A stretch of DNA of 50,319 nucleotides from Nioella sp. MMSF_3534 (GCF_030732985.1 NZ_JASHJX010000032.1:1-50319), one strand, 5' to 3'. Positions 17,936 through 26,749 are shown, counted from the first letter of the stretch. Program-made: numbers and translations. Notes: generated from the sequence alone by a model not told the origin.

Positions 17936-18880
17936 GTGGCTGACTACCCTACCAGTGCATTTGCAGGCTACGCATATAATACGACAGATGGCTCCAATAC
18001 GTTGCTGGAAACCAGAACTGCAACGGGAACGCTCGATGATCTGGAAGGCGATACAACCTGGGAAGTCGGAGATGTCGTCTTCAATCACGGTACCCCATCC
18101 GCCATGACCTATGTCGGAACGGTGGATGTTCCCTTGTCCTGGGCCGTTGCCTGGGGTGGGACATACAAGCTTCCGGTCGTCGCGACCCAAGGGTTGTTTC
18201 CTGACCCGAATATCGTCGCTTATCAGATATTCTTGCCTCAATCTGCTTTACTGTCCGATTTCATCTTTTCCGATCCGTTCGATTTCTCAACTCTCTCTAC
18301 AGCGGATTTCGTGACCTGTTTCGCCGAAGGGACAAGGATCGCGACGCCAACAGGTGAGAGCGTTGTCGAAGCCTTGCGCATCGGCGACACGGTTTGTGTG
18401 CTCGGCGGGCGAGAGGTCGAGGTCAAATGGATCGGACGCCAGACCATCTTCACCCGTTTCGGTCCGGCTGAACGTCTGATGCCGGTGCGGATTGCTGCTG
18501 GCTCTCTGGGCGATGGCCTACCACACACCGACCTGACGGTCACCGCCGATCACGGGATGCTGGTTTCGGGCGTGATCTGTCATGCGGGTGCGCTGGTGAA
18601 TGGGACCACGATCACTCGCGTGCCGCTGGCCGAGATGGGCGAGAGCTACACCGTCTACCACATCGAGACCGACGCCCACGAAATCATCCTCGCCAATGGC
18701 GCCCCTGCCGAGACCTTCATCGACAATGTCTCACGCCGCGCTTTTGACAACTACGCCGAGTTCGCGGCGCTCTACGGCGATGTACCCGAGATGGACGAAC
18801 TGCCCTATCCTCGCGCGATGAGTGCACGGCAGGTGCCGGGGCGGATCGTGGCCCGTCTTGGTCGTCGCCTTGCCGGGTGA
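17936..18880 (+). CDS. Hint-domain protein 1 of the array
   Basis: 314 residues from GTG at 17936, chosen because GGAG lies 7 bp before it and the paralogues start at the equivalent place. A divergent N-terminal domain (about 1-125) precedes the Hint domain, which opens with the putative nucleophile Cys128 in TCFAEGT. Hint block B is LTVTADHGMLV and the last block is YHIETDAHEIILANG. A conserved tail of about 55 residues follows (FIDNVSRRAF...MSARQVP). The terminal His-Asn needed for splicing is absent, so only cleavage at the N-side of Cys128 would be expected. The N domain resembles that of copy 4 (GTLDDLEGDTTWEV). No signal peptide or RTX repeats are visible. Confidence 0.88.
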   Translation: MADYPTSAFAGYAYNTTDGSNTLLETRTATGTLDDLEGDTTWEVGDVVFNHGTPSAMTYVGTVDVPLSWAVAWGGTYKLPVVATQGLFPDPNIVAYQIFLPQSALLSDFIFSDPFDFSTLSTADFVTCFAEGTRIATPTGESVVEALRIGDTVCVLGGREVEVKWIGRQTIFTRFGPAERLMPVRIAAGSLGDGLPHTDLTVTADHGMLVSGVICHAGALVNGTTITRVPLAEMGESYTVYHIETDAHEIILANGAPAETFIDNVSRRAFDNYAEFAALYGDVPEMDELPYPRAMSARQVPGRIVARLGRRLAG

Positions 18881-19099
18881 CGCGCCGTCCGGCCAATAGG
18901 CAGAGCACTTCGTCTGTGTGGTTGCACCGTCCGGGGCCGGGATGCCTCGCGACCACGCCGCCCGGCTGCCAGCGGCAAGGGAGCGACCAGCCACCACATG
19001 CGCACTGTCTTGAAGCGCGGGGCGTCCTGTGAGACTCTCCCGTTTTTGACCCCAAACGCATTTCAATAGCGCAACAGGCCCAGATCAGGTGAGGTCCCA

Positions 19100-19975
19100 T
19101 TGTCCCAGAGTTCCGAGTTGAATGCCGCGCCCTGCACGATTTTACCGCAGGACATTCTTACCTTCGTGACGGCCCTGAATGAAACGACGACCTCGGAAGA
19201 GGTCTGGCGGCTGTTCGTCGATCTGGCGAAGCAGAAGGGGATCACGCTTGTCGATTACGTGATCGCCACCGACTACCAGAACTGGCAGAAGGTTCAGTTC
19301 ATCCGCACGACGATCGATTCCAGCTGGATCGACTTTGCCAATGCCGACACGCGGGTGCGGCGCAAATCGACCTTTCGGCTGCACTCGATCAACCGGCTGG
19401 AACCGGTGCTGACCGGATACGAGTATCACGACCTCATGCATAACATGGATGAGGAGCGGGCCTTTTTGCTGAAGCAGACAGCCGAGAAATATGGCGGGCG
19501 CAGCGGCATTGCTATTCCCATGCGGATGACCGATCCGGGGCAGGCCGCGCATATGATGCTGGCTGCCGATCTGCCGCGGGCGGAGTTCGAGGAGCTGATG
19601 GCGCAACACGGGTGGGTGCTGCATGCCTGTGCGCTCTATGCCCATATCCGGCATATGGAGCTGTTCAAGACCGAGTTCATGGAGCGCAACAAGCTGACCG
19701 AAAAACAGCGCGAGATCGTCGAGTCGGTCGGCGCAGGCATGACCGACAAGGAGATATCGGCCCGGCTTGGCGTGTCCATTTCAACGGTTCGCCAGAGGAT
19801 CAGCGCCCTGCAGAGCAAGACCGGCTGCCGCAACCGTGCCGACCTCGCTGCTCTGGCGATGCGGATCGGCCTGGTGCCCGATCCGATGACCCGTGCCCAC
19901 CAGAACGAGCTGACCGTGTTCCTGAGCACCGGGGACAATCAGCAGGGCACGGAATATGCAAGAAATGACACATAA
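19100..19975 (+). CDS. LuxR-type regulator (solo) inside the Hint array
   Basis: 291 residues. An autoinducer-binding-like domain (about 15-185) is followed by a LuxR helix-turn-helix (about 198-257, LTEKQREIVESVGAGMTDKE then ISARLGVSISTVRQRI). No ATG lies near the start, so I use the TTG at 19100, which has GGTGAGG about 6 bp upstream. The ligand pocket lacks the usual Asp-Pro pair of acyl-homoserine-lactone receptors (here IDFANADTRV), and no luxI is in the window, so it may be a solo sensing another ligand. It lies on the same strand between Hint genes 1 and 2, suggesting it controls them. Confidence 0.88.
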   Translation: MSQSSELNAAPCTILPQDILTFVTALNETTTSEEVWRLFVDLAKQKGITLVDYVIATDYQNWQKVQFIRTTIDSSWIDFANADTRVRRKSTFRLHSINRLEPVLTGYEYHDLMHNMDEERAFLLKQTAEKYGGRSGIAIPMRMTDPGQAAHMMLAADLPRAEFEELMAQHGWVLHACALYAHIRHMELFKTEFMERNKLTEKQREIVESVGAGMTDKEISARLGVSISTVRQRISALQSKTGCRNRADLAALAMRIGLVPDPMTRAHQNELTVFLSTGDNQQGTEYARNDT

Positions 19976-20106
19976 TATCTGACACGTAAGAAAAGCCACG
20001 TTTGGTCTGCTTTCTGCCTGCGGTAGCACATTGCCAGCGCATGGGGGCAGGTGTCCGCGCTGACGGTTCTGGTTATCGAGTGCCTGCCCTTCCATTTCAT
20101 TAATCA

Positions 20107-20138
20107 CGACTGCCGCCCGCATGCGGAGGGTCGTTTTT
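20107..20138 (+). terminator. possible terminator after the LuxR gene
   Basis: A bulged hairpin pairs CGAC (20107-20110) with GTCG (20130-20133), CC with GG, and CCGC with GCGG, followed by five T (20134-20138). It would separate luxR from Hint gene 2, which starts 20 bp later. Confidence 0.45.
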
Positions 20139-20157
20139 CAAGGGCAACGAGCACTCC

Positions 20158-21060
20158 ATGGCAACTTTTGACGTACCGACCAATACCATCGTCACGATTT
20201 ACGACGCGACCGGGAACTTGGTCGGCGAAGGCCCGATCAGCAGTATTGCCGCTTTCACTGTCACTGACGGGAATCCCCTGCCGGACAATACATTCACCAC
20301 CAGCGAGTCCCTGACTTACCAGAGCGGGGCCACCACTCTGCCCGCCAGCTTTGACGGGAACCTGCCGTTTTCCGGCCAGACCTACCCGGTGTTCAGCACG
20401 GCGAATTTCACCTATGTCATCGGGGCCACGGTCAGCAGCACCTACCCGAACACCGCAAGCTTATTACTGACGACGAGCCCTTTCACCGTCTGTTTCGCGG
20501 AAGGCACATTGATCTCGACCCCTCTGGGGGAGCGGGCGGTGGAAAGCCTGGGCATCGGCGACCATGTGCGCTGTGCCGACGGGCGCGAGGTTGCCGTCAA
20601 ATGGATCGGACGTCAGACGGTGTCCACCCGTTTCGGCCCCGCCGAACGGCTGATGCCGGTGCGCTTTTCCGCCGGGTCCTTGGGCGACGGGCTGCCGCAT
20701 TCTGATCTGACGGTGACGGCCGATCATGGAATGCTGGTAGGAAGCGCCATCTGCCACGCCGGCGCTTTGGTCAACGGGACCACGATCACGCAGGTGCCTC
20801 TGGCCGAGATGGGTGAGACCTACACCGTCTACCACATCGAAACCGAGGCGCATGAGATCATCCTCTCCAATGGCGCGCCCACTGAGACCTTCATCGACAA
20901 TGTCAGCCGCCGCGCCTTCGACAATTTCGCCGAGTTCGACGCGCTCTATGGCGACGTGCCCGAGATGGAGGAACTGCCCTATGCCCGCGCGATGAGTGCA
21001 AGGCAGGTGCCGGTCGAGATCCAAAGCGCCCTCGGGTTGCCTGCGCGCCATCTTGGCTGA
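20158..21060 (+). CDS. Hint-domain protein 2 of the array
   Basis: 300 residues. The N-terminal domain (about 1-110) is rich in Thr, Ser and beta-formers and has little identity to the other copies. The Hint domain starts at Cys112 (VCFAEGTLIS), with WIGRQTVSTRFGPAERLMPV and block B LTVTADHGMLV almost identical to copies 1 and 3. The tail FIDNVSRRAFDNFAEFDALY is conserved. The last Hint block reads YHIETEAHEIILSNG without a His-Asn end. ATG at 20158. Function of the N domain is unknown; the Hint part is expected to self-cleave and release it. Confidence 0.88.
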   Translation: MATFDVPTNTIVTIYDATGNLVGEGPISSIAAFTVTDGNPLPDNTFTTSESLTYQSGATTLPASFDGNLPFSGQTYPVFSTANFTYVIGATVSSTYPNTASLLLTTSPFTVCFAEGTLISTPLGERAVESLGIGDHVRCADGREVAVKWIGRQTVSTRFGPAERLMPVRFSAGSLGDGLPHSDLTVTADHGMLVGSAICHAGALVNGTTITQVPLAEMGETYTVYHIETEAHEIILSNGAPTETFIDNVSRRAFDNFAEFDALYGDVPEMEELPYARAMSARQVPVEIQSALGLPARHLG

Positions 21061-21125
21061 CATCCGCTGATCACCGCCGCGCCTGCGCAGGCCAGCGCTT
21101 TTCCCGAATACAGGAGTAACCCCCC

Positions 21126-22079
21126 GTGCCCGATATTACCTACCAATCCGGTGGCTGGCTGGCCATTTTGGCCAGCGATGTCACGGTTACCGGCCCGAAC
21201 ATCGTCAACAATCTGGGCGATCCCGGAACCCAGCTGACCTGGAGCAATTCCTCCCCTCAGGGCGGCACCTTGCCGGTGACGGATACGGATGGGGATGGGC
21301 AACTGGTCGCCGGTGTGGACCCGTCCGCCACAGGCTTCACTTTCTCCGGTTATACGGTCAGTGCGAACGGCCTGGAGTTCCCCATTTTCACCAATGCCAG
21401 CAACTCGTTCTTCTATATTGCCGTTGATGACGTTTCGGCCTTCAACAATGCCGTGGGGGCAAGCGGGACGTCGAATGTCTATCAGAGCCCCGAAAACAGT
21501 CCGAACCTCTACCTGTGCTTCGCGGAAGGGACGGCCATCGCGACCCCGAACGGGGAGGTCGTGGTAGAGAGTCTGGCGATCGGCGACAGGGTGCTGACCG
21601 CAGAGGGCCGCAGCGTCGCCGTCAAATGGATCGGACGTCAGACCGTCTCCACCCGCTTCGGCCCGGCTGAGCGCCTGATGCCGGTGCGCTTTGCGGCGGG
21701 GTCTTTGGGCGATGGTTTGCCCCACAACGATCTGACGGTCACCGCCGATCACGGGATGCTGGTGGACGGGGTGATCTGCCACGCCGGGGCGTTGGTGAAT
21801 GGCACGTCCATTACCCGCGTGCCTTTGGCGGAGATGGGCGAGACCTACACCGTCTACCACATCGAGACCGAAGCGCATGAGATCATCCTCGCAAACGGCT
21901 CCCCTGCGGAAACGTTTATCGACAATGTCTCCCGCCGTGCCTTCGACAATTTCGCCGAGTTCGAGTCGCTTTATGGCGACGTGCCCGAGATGGAAGAACT
22001 GCCTTACCCCCGCGCCATGAGCGCCCGGCAGGTGCCGCGGCGGATCGTGGCCCGTCTTGGTCACCGTCTTGCCGGGTGA
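21126..22079 (+). CDS. Hint-domain protein 3 of the array
   Basis: 317 residues from GTG at 21126, with AGGAG about 10 bp upstream. The N-terminal domain (about 1-128) has an Asp/Gly-rich patch (VTDTDGDGQLVAGVD) that could bind calcium. The Hint domain begins at Cys131 (LCFAEGTAIA) and continues with WIGRQTVSTRFGPAERLMPV and LTVTADHGMLV. The tail ends LPYPRAMSARQVP and RRIVARLGHRLAG, close to copy 1. About 70 bp after the stop also match the DNA after copy 1, so copies 1 and 3 arose by a duplication that included the 3' flank. Confidence 0.88.
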   Translation: MPDITYQSGGWLAILASDVTVTGPNIVNNLGDPGTQLTWSNSSPQGGTLPVTDTDGDGQLVAGVDPSATGFTFSGYTVSANGLEFPIFTNASNSFFYIAVDDVSAFNNAVGASGTSNVYQSPENSPNLYLCFAEGTAIATPNGEVVVESLAIGDRVLTAEGRSVAVKWIGRQTVSTRFGPAERLMPVRFAAGSLGDGLPHNDLTVTADHGMLVDGVICHAGALVNGTSITRVPLAEMGETYTVYHIETEAHEIILANGSPAETFIDNVSRRAFDNFAEFESLYGDVPEMEELPYPRAMSARQVPRRIVARLGHRLAG

Positions 22080-22190
22080 CGCGCTGTCCGGCCAACAGGC
22101 GGAACGCCGCGCATGTGCGGTTGCACCGTCAGGGGCCGGGCGACCTCCGGGATCTGATGCCAACCATGCTTGCTAGAGGAGCAACCTGAC

Positions 22191-23054
22191 ATGACGGACT
22201 TCACCTACATCTCATCCGCCGCCTATGACTCTTCCGGCAACCTGCTGAACGTCAACGGTACGGGCGGCACACTTCAGGATCTCGACAATGACGACACCTT
22301 CGCCGTCAGCGATATCATGGTGGGGGGCGTCTCGACCTATGAAGGGACGGTCGTCATGGGCGGTGTCACCATGCCGGTGACCTTCGTCACCCTTTTCGGC
22401 GCCAACCAGTATCTCGTCTACAACCCCGGTCCCGCGGCCGTGACCTTCGACGCTGTCCTGCCATCACTCACGCTTCAGCCCTACGCGTTCTGTTTTGCGG
22501 CTGACACCCTCATCAGGACAGAAACGGGCGAGGTCGCGGTCGCGGCGCTGACGATCGGGGATCGCCTGATCACGGCGGACGGGGGCTCTGCCCGCGTCAA
22601 GTGGATCGGACGTCAGACGATCTTTCCGCTGTTTAAGCCGGGCCCGGCCTCGCAACTGGTGCGGATTTCGGCGGGTGCGCTCGGCCCGGACCAGCCCCAC
22701 AGGGATCTGACCGTCACCGCCGACCATGGTATGCTGGTAGGGGGCGTCATCTGCCACGCGGGGGCGCTGGTCAACGGCACCACGATCACCCGTGTGCCTC
22801 GGTCGGAGCTTTCGCAGGGCATCACCGTCTACCATATCGAGACGGACACGCACGAGATCATCCTCGCCAACGGGGCCCCCGCCGAGACCTTCATCGACAA
22901 TGCCTCGCGTCGAGGTTTCGACAATTTCGCCGAGTTCGAGGCGCTCTATGGCGATGTGCCCGAGATGGCGGAACTGCCATACCCCCGCGCCATGAGCGCC
23001 CGGCAAGTGCCGGACCGGATCCGGGCCAGACTGAGCCCCGCCAGCGCGGCCTGA
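22191..23054 (+). CDS. Hint-domain protein 4 of the array
   Basis: 287 residues from ATG at 22191, with AGAGGAG upstream. The shortest N domain (about 1-98) shares a pattern with copy 1 (GTLQDLDNDDTFAVSD). The Hint domain starts at Cys101 (FCFAADTLIR). It is the most diverged of the four: the usual TRFGPAERLMPV is replaced by PLFKPGPASQLVRI, while block B LTVTADHGMLVGGVICHAG and the tail FIDN.SRR.FDNFAEFEALY are kept. Last gene of the array, followed after 32 bp by a long hairpin and then the sulfur operon. Confidence 0.87.
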   Translation: MTDFTYISSAAYDSSGNLLNVNGTGGTLQDLDNDDTFAVSDIMVGGVSTYEGTVVMGGVTMPVTFVTLFGANQYLVYNPGPAAVTFDAVLPSLTLQPYAFCFAADTLIRTETGEVAVAALTIGDRLITADGGSARVKWIGRQTIFPLFKPGPASQLVRISAGALGPDQPHRDLTVTADHGMLVGGVICHAGALVNGTTITRVPRSELSQGITVYHIETDTHEIILANGAPAETFIDNASRRGFDNFAEFEALYGDVPEMAELPYPRAMSARQVPDRIRARLSPASAA

Positions 23055-23086
23055 TCCCACCCTTCCTTTCTCTTTTTCAAGCGGCT

Positions 23087-23121
23087 GCCTTGCTTTGGTG
23101 ACTTCGTCACTGAAGCAGGGC
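23087..23121 (+). terminator. 16-bp hairpin downstream of the Hint array
   Basis: Positions 23087-23102 pair with 23106-23121 over 16 consecutive base pairs (three G-U) around a TTC loop. There is no T-run on either side, so it may be a factor-dependent terminator, a transcript-end stabiliser or a leader element of the sulfur operon rather than a classic intrinsic terminator. Confidence 0.5.
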
Positions 23122-23245
23122 AGTCTGCGTTATAGACAGACGACAAGCTTCACAGGTGAAGTTCACAGGAAACAGCCACAAGGGCTTGCAAAACAAGGGG
23201 TGGATGCGCGATTCGTCCCCGCAGGTTCGAAGGAGACAGGACGAC

Positions 23246-23677
23246 ATGGAAACCGAATTCACACCTTTGGCCAGCACCATCGGCGGCGTGCTGATTGGCA
23301 CCGCCTCGGTGCTGCTGATGCTGACCCTTGGCCGTATCATGGGCGCGACCGGCATTCTGGCCGGGTTCTTCAGCCCCGCCTCGCGTGAGGATTTCTACTG
23401 GCGCGCTGCCATCCTGGCCGGGATGGTGACCGGGCCGCTGGTCTACTTTGTGCTGATGGGGCAGATGCCTGCCGTCGAGGTGCCAATCTCGACCCCCATG
23501 CTGCTGATCGGCGGGTTCATCGTCGGCATCGGCGTGACCTACGGGTCGGGCTGCACCTCGGGTCACGGGGTTTGCGGGATGGCGCGTCTTTCGCCCCGGT
23601 CGATCTCGGCCGTGGCCACGTTCATGCTGTTCACCGGCCTCACCGTCTTTGTCATTCGCCACGTGATCGGAGCCTGA
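23246..23677 (+). CDS. YeeE/YedE sulfur transporter, first half (PmpA-like)
   Basis: 143 residues with about four TM helices. I start at ATG 23246 (METEFTPLAST), with AAGGAG upstream, rather than a longer frame beginning at 23156. The signature GSGCTSGHGVCGMARLSPRS, with paired cysteines, is that of the YeeE/YedE (TsuA/PmpA) transporters, which move thiosulfate or related sulfane-sulfur species. Fused homologues are about 350 residues; here the protein is split into two genes 4 bp apart. It heads a sulfide/persulfide operon. Confidence 0.92.
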   Translation: METEFTPLASTIGGVLIGTASVLLMLTLGRIMGATGILAGFFSPASREDFYWRAAILAGMVTGPLVYFVLMGQMPAVEVPISTPMLLIGGFIVGIGVTYGSGCTSGHGVCGMARLSPRSISAVATFMLFTGLTVFVIRHVIGA

Positions 23678-23681
23678 ACCA

Positions 23682-24119
23682 ATGCGGATTTTCGTAGCTT
23701 ATCTCATCGGGATCGTGTTCGGCCTGGGCATTTCCATCTCGGGCATGGCGAACCCTGCCAAGGTGCTAAATTTCTTCGACGTCGCGGGAACCTGGGACCC
23801 GAGCCTGATCTTCGTGATGGGTGGGGCCGTGGTGGTAACCTTCCTGGGCTACCGCTTCGTGCTGAAACGGCCCATGCCGATCTTTGACCGTCAGTTCCTG
23901 CTGCCCGGCTCCAATGTCATCGACCTCAAGCTGCTTGGCGGCTCTGCCGTCTTCGGCATCGGCTGGGGCATTGCCGGGTTCTGCCCCGGCGGCGCGCTGC
24001 CCGCGCTTGGCACCGGTCGGACCGAGGTCGTTCTCTTCACCATTGCCCTTGTCGCGGGGATCTTCGCGGCGCGGGCGCTCATGCACTTCCGCCGTCCGAC
24101 GGCGCCCACGCAGGCCTGA
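23682..24119 (+). CDS. YeeE/YedE sulfur transporter, second half (PmpB-like, DUF6691)
   Basis: 145 residues with about four TM helices. The second-half motif GIAGFCPGGALPALG supplies the pore cysteine, and the start ISGMANPAKVLNFFDVAGTW is typical. It begins 4 bp after the first half, so equimolar synthesis is likely and the two should form one transporter in the inner membrane. It is followed by the MBL-fold gene after 45 bp. Confidence 0.92.
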   Translation: MRIFVAYLIGIVFGLGISISGMANPAKVLNFFDVAGTWDPSLIFVMGGAVVVTFLGYRFVLKRPMPIFDRQFLLPGSNVIDLKLLGGSAVFGIGWGIAGFCPGGALPALGTGRTEVVLFTIALVAGIFAARALMHFRRPTAPTQA

Positions 24120-24164
24120 TGCCTGCCGAAACCTGAATAAACCGAACACCTGGAGGATACCCAA

Positions 24165-25049
24165 ATGTCGACCTATCCCGTTGATATGTCTGTCAAACCC
24201 GAAGTCGAGGCGTTCTTCGACCCCGCCACCAACACGATCAGCTACATCGTGAAGGACCCCAGCTCGAACGCCTGCGCCATCGTCGATTCCGTCATGGATA
24301 TCGACTATGCCGCCGGACGCATCACCTATGAACACGCTGACGAACTGATCGCCTATGTTCAGAAGAACGACCTGAAGCTGGAATGGATCATCGAGACCCA
24401 TGTCCATGCCGACCACCTGTCCGCCGCGCCCTATATCCAGCAGAAGCTGGGCGGCAAGATCGGCGTGGGCGACAAGATCATGGTCGTGCAGGACACGTTC
24501 GGCAAGGTCTTCAACGAAGGCACCGAGTTCCAGCGCGACGGCAGCCAGTTCGACAAGCTTTTCGTCGAGGGCGACACCTACATGATCGGCAATATGCAGG
24601 CCTTCGCCATGTATACCCCCGGTCACACCCCGGCCTGCATGGTGCATGTGATGGGCGATGCGGCCTTCGTGGGCGATACGCTGTTCATGCCCGATGGCGG
24701 CTCGGCCCGGGCCGACTTCCCCGGCGGTGATGCGGGTACGCTTTATGACTCGATCCAGAAGGTGCTGACGCTGCCCGACGACATGCGCCTGTTCATGTGC
24801 CACGACTACGGCCCCAATGGCCGCGACATCGCCTGGGAAACCACCGTGGGCGAGGAAAAGGCGCATAACATCCATGTGGGGGGCGGCAAGACGAAGGAAG
24901 AATTCGTCAAGTTCCGCACCGAGCGCGATGCGCAGCTTGACATGCCCAAGCTGATCATCCCCTCCTTGCAGGTGAACATGCGCGCCGGCGAAGTGCCGAC
25001 CGACAAGGACGGCAACCCGATGCTCAAGGTGCCGGTCAACGCGCTGTAA
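24165..25049 (+). CDS. MBL-fold persulfide dioxygenase-like hydrolase (BLH/ETHE1 type)
   Basis: 294 residues of the metallo-beta-lactamase fold. The metal motif is HVHADH (His79, His81, Asp83, His84), with further ligands in GHTPACMVH and in MCHDYGPNG. The arrangement resembles ETHE1-type persulfide dioxygenases, which oxidise glutathione persulfide to sulfite with a mononuclear iron. Relatives called Blh sit beside SQR in many proteobacteria, exactly as here. It would remove the persulfide made by the SQR encoded 26 bp downstream. Confidence 0.93.
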   Translation: MSTYPVDMSVKPEVEAFFDPATNTISYIVKDPSSNACAIVDSVMDIDYAAGRITYEHADELIAYVQKNDLKLEWIIETHVHADHLSAAPYIQQKLGGKIGVGDKIMVVQDTFGKVFNEGTEFQRDGSQFDKLFVEGDTYMIGNMQAFAMYTPGHTPACMVHVMGDAAFVGDTLFMPDGGSARADFPGGDAGTLYDSIQKVLTLPDDMRLFMCHDYGPNGRDIAWETTVGEEKAHNIHVGGGKTKEEFVKFRTERDAQLDMPKLIIPSLQVNMRAGEVPTDKDGNPMLKVPVNAL

Positions 25050-25075
25050 TCGGTGCGGCCAGGAAGGACAGACCC

Positions 25076-26749
25076 ATGGAAATCAAAACCATCAATGCCT
25101 CGATCTCGGTCAGCCCGCAGGTCTCGGCGGAAGACATGCGCCGCGTTGCGGATCAGGGCTTCCGGTCGGTGATCTGCAACCGGCCGGACGGTGAAGGCGC
25201 CGACCAGCCTAACCATGACGAGATCGAGGCGGCGGCCAAGGCCGCGGGTCTCGAATTCCGCTACCTGCCGGTGGTCTCGGGCCGGGTGACCGATGAGGAT
25301 GCCGAGGCGTTTGGCCAGGCGATGGAGGAGCTGCCAAGGCCCGTTTTCGCCTATTGCCGCACCGGCACGCGCTGCGCGACCCTCTGGTCGCTCAGCCACG
25401 CCGATACGCTGCCGGTGGCCGACATTCTCGCTTCGACCAAGGCGGCGGGCTATGACATGGCGGGCGTCGTGCGGCGCATCGTCAATGGCGGCAAGACGCC
25501 GACCGATCGGGCCGATGCCAGTTTCGACGTTGTGATCGTGGGGGGCGGGGCTGCCGGTATCTCGACCGCGTCGTCGCTGAAGGCGCGCAAGCCGGGGCTG
25601 GAGATCGCCATTATCGACCCCGCCGATATCCACTACTACCAGCCCGGCTGGACCATGGTGGGGGGCGGCATCTTCGACGCTGCCGACACCGCCAAGACCA
25701 TGGGCAGCCTGATCCCCAAGGGGGTCCACTGGATCAAATCCGCCGTCGCGGCGTTCGAGCCGAAGGATAACGCGGTCATCCTCGATGGCTGTCGGGTGGT
25801 GGGCTACAAGCGGCTTGTCGTCTGTCCGGGCATCAAGCTCGACTGGCACAAGGTCGAGGGTCTGGTGGACACGCTCGGCAAGAACGGGGTGACCTCGAAT
25901 TATCGCTATGACCTCGCGCCTTACACGTGGGAGCTGGTGCAGGGCCTGAAGGAAGGCCGGGCGCTGTTCACGCAGCCGCCGATGCCGATCAAATGCGCAG
26001 GCGCCCCGCAAAAGGCGCTGTATCTGTCCGGGGATCACTGGTTCCGCAATGGCACGCTGAAAGACATCGACATCCAGTTCATGAATGCGGGCGGGGTGCT
26101 GTTCGGCGTCAAGGACTACGTTCCGGCGCTGGAGAAATACATCGAGAAATACAATGCCGACCTGAACTTCTTCCACAACCTCGTGGCGGTGGATGGTGAG
26201 GCGAAGAAGGCAACCTTCAAGGTTGCCAAGCCCGATACCGACCCGACCGAGGTGACGGTGGAGTTCGACATGATGCATGTCTGCCCGCCGCAGACCGCGC
26301 CCGATTTCATCCGCGTCTCGCCCTTGGCCGATGCTGCGGGATGGGTCGATGTGGACCAGGCCACGCTGCGCCACAAGACCTATGAAAACATCTGGTCGCT
26401 CGGTGACGTGATGAACGCCCCCAATGCCAAGACAGCAGCGGCGGCGCGCATGCAGGCCCCCATCGTGGCGCAGAACCTGGCCGATGACATCGACGGGCGT
26501 TCGCCCACCTCGATGTATAATGGCTACGGCTCCTGCCCGCTGACGGTGGAACGCGGCAAGATCGTGCTGGCCGAGTTCGGCTACGGGGGCGCGCTGCTGC
26601 CGTCCTTCCCGAAATGGCTCATTGATGGCACCAAACCCTCTGGCCTGTCGTGGTTCCTGAAGGAAAAACTGCTGCCACCCGTCTACTGGAAGGCCATGCT
26701 GCGTGGCCGCGAATGGATGGTGAAACCCGAGAAGGTCAGCGCCAGCTGA
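25076..26749 (+). CDS. fusion: DUF442 phosphatase-like/sulfurtransferase domain + sulfide:quinone oxidoreductase
   Basis: 557 residues. Residues 1-110 form a DUF442 (TIGR01244) domain with a phosphatase-like loop, YCRTGTR (Cys94, Arg99), often treated as a sulfurtransferase. From about residue 150 an FAD-dependent SQR-like oxidoreductase begins with the dinucleotide motif VVIVGGGAAGIST. Conserved cysteines occur in VCPGIKLDW and in KCAGAPQKALYL, fitting SQR chemistry. SQR oxidises sulfide, passes electrons to ubiquinone and makes persulfide. The fusion ties sulfur transfer to SQR in one chain, and the neighbouring dioxygenase would use the product. Confidence 0.93.
   Translation: MEIKTINASISVSPQVSAEDMRRVADQGFRSVICNRPDGEGADQPNHDEIEAAAKAAGLEFRYLPVVSGRVTDEDAEAFGQAMEELPRPVFAYCRTGTRCATLWSLSHADTLPVADILASTKAAGYDMAGVVRRIVNGGKTPTDRADASFDVVIVGGGAAGISTASSLKARKPGLEIAIIDPADIHYYQPGWTMVGGGIFDAADTAKTMGSLIPKGVHWIKSAVAAFEPKDNAVILDGCRVVGYKRLVVCPGIKLDWHKVEGLVDTLGKNGVTSNYRYDLAPYTWELVQGLKEGRALFTQPPMPIKCAGAPQKALYLSGDHWFRNGTLKDIDIQFMNAGGVLFGVKDYVPALEKYIEKYNADLNFFHNLVAVDGEAKKATFKVAKPDTDPTEVTVEFDMMHVCPPQTAPDFIRVSPLADAAGWVDVDQATLRHKTYENIWSLGDVMNAPNAKTAAAARMQAPIVAQNLADDIDGRSPTSMYNGYGSCPLTVERGKIVLAEFGYGGALLPSFPKWLIDGTKPSGLSWFLKEKLLPPVYWKAMLRGREWMVKPEKVSAS

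Noticed and set aside
17936-23054. Interpretation of the Hint array as inteins or polymorphic toxins
   Set aside because: The Hint domains are not inserted in host proteins and lack the His-Asn splice end. They lie C-terminal to the variable part, with no toxin domain or small immunity gene after them.
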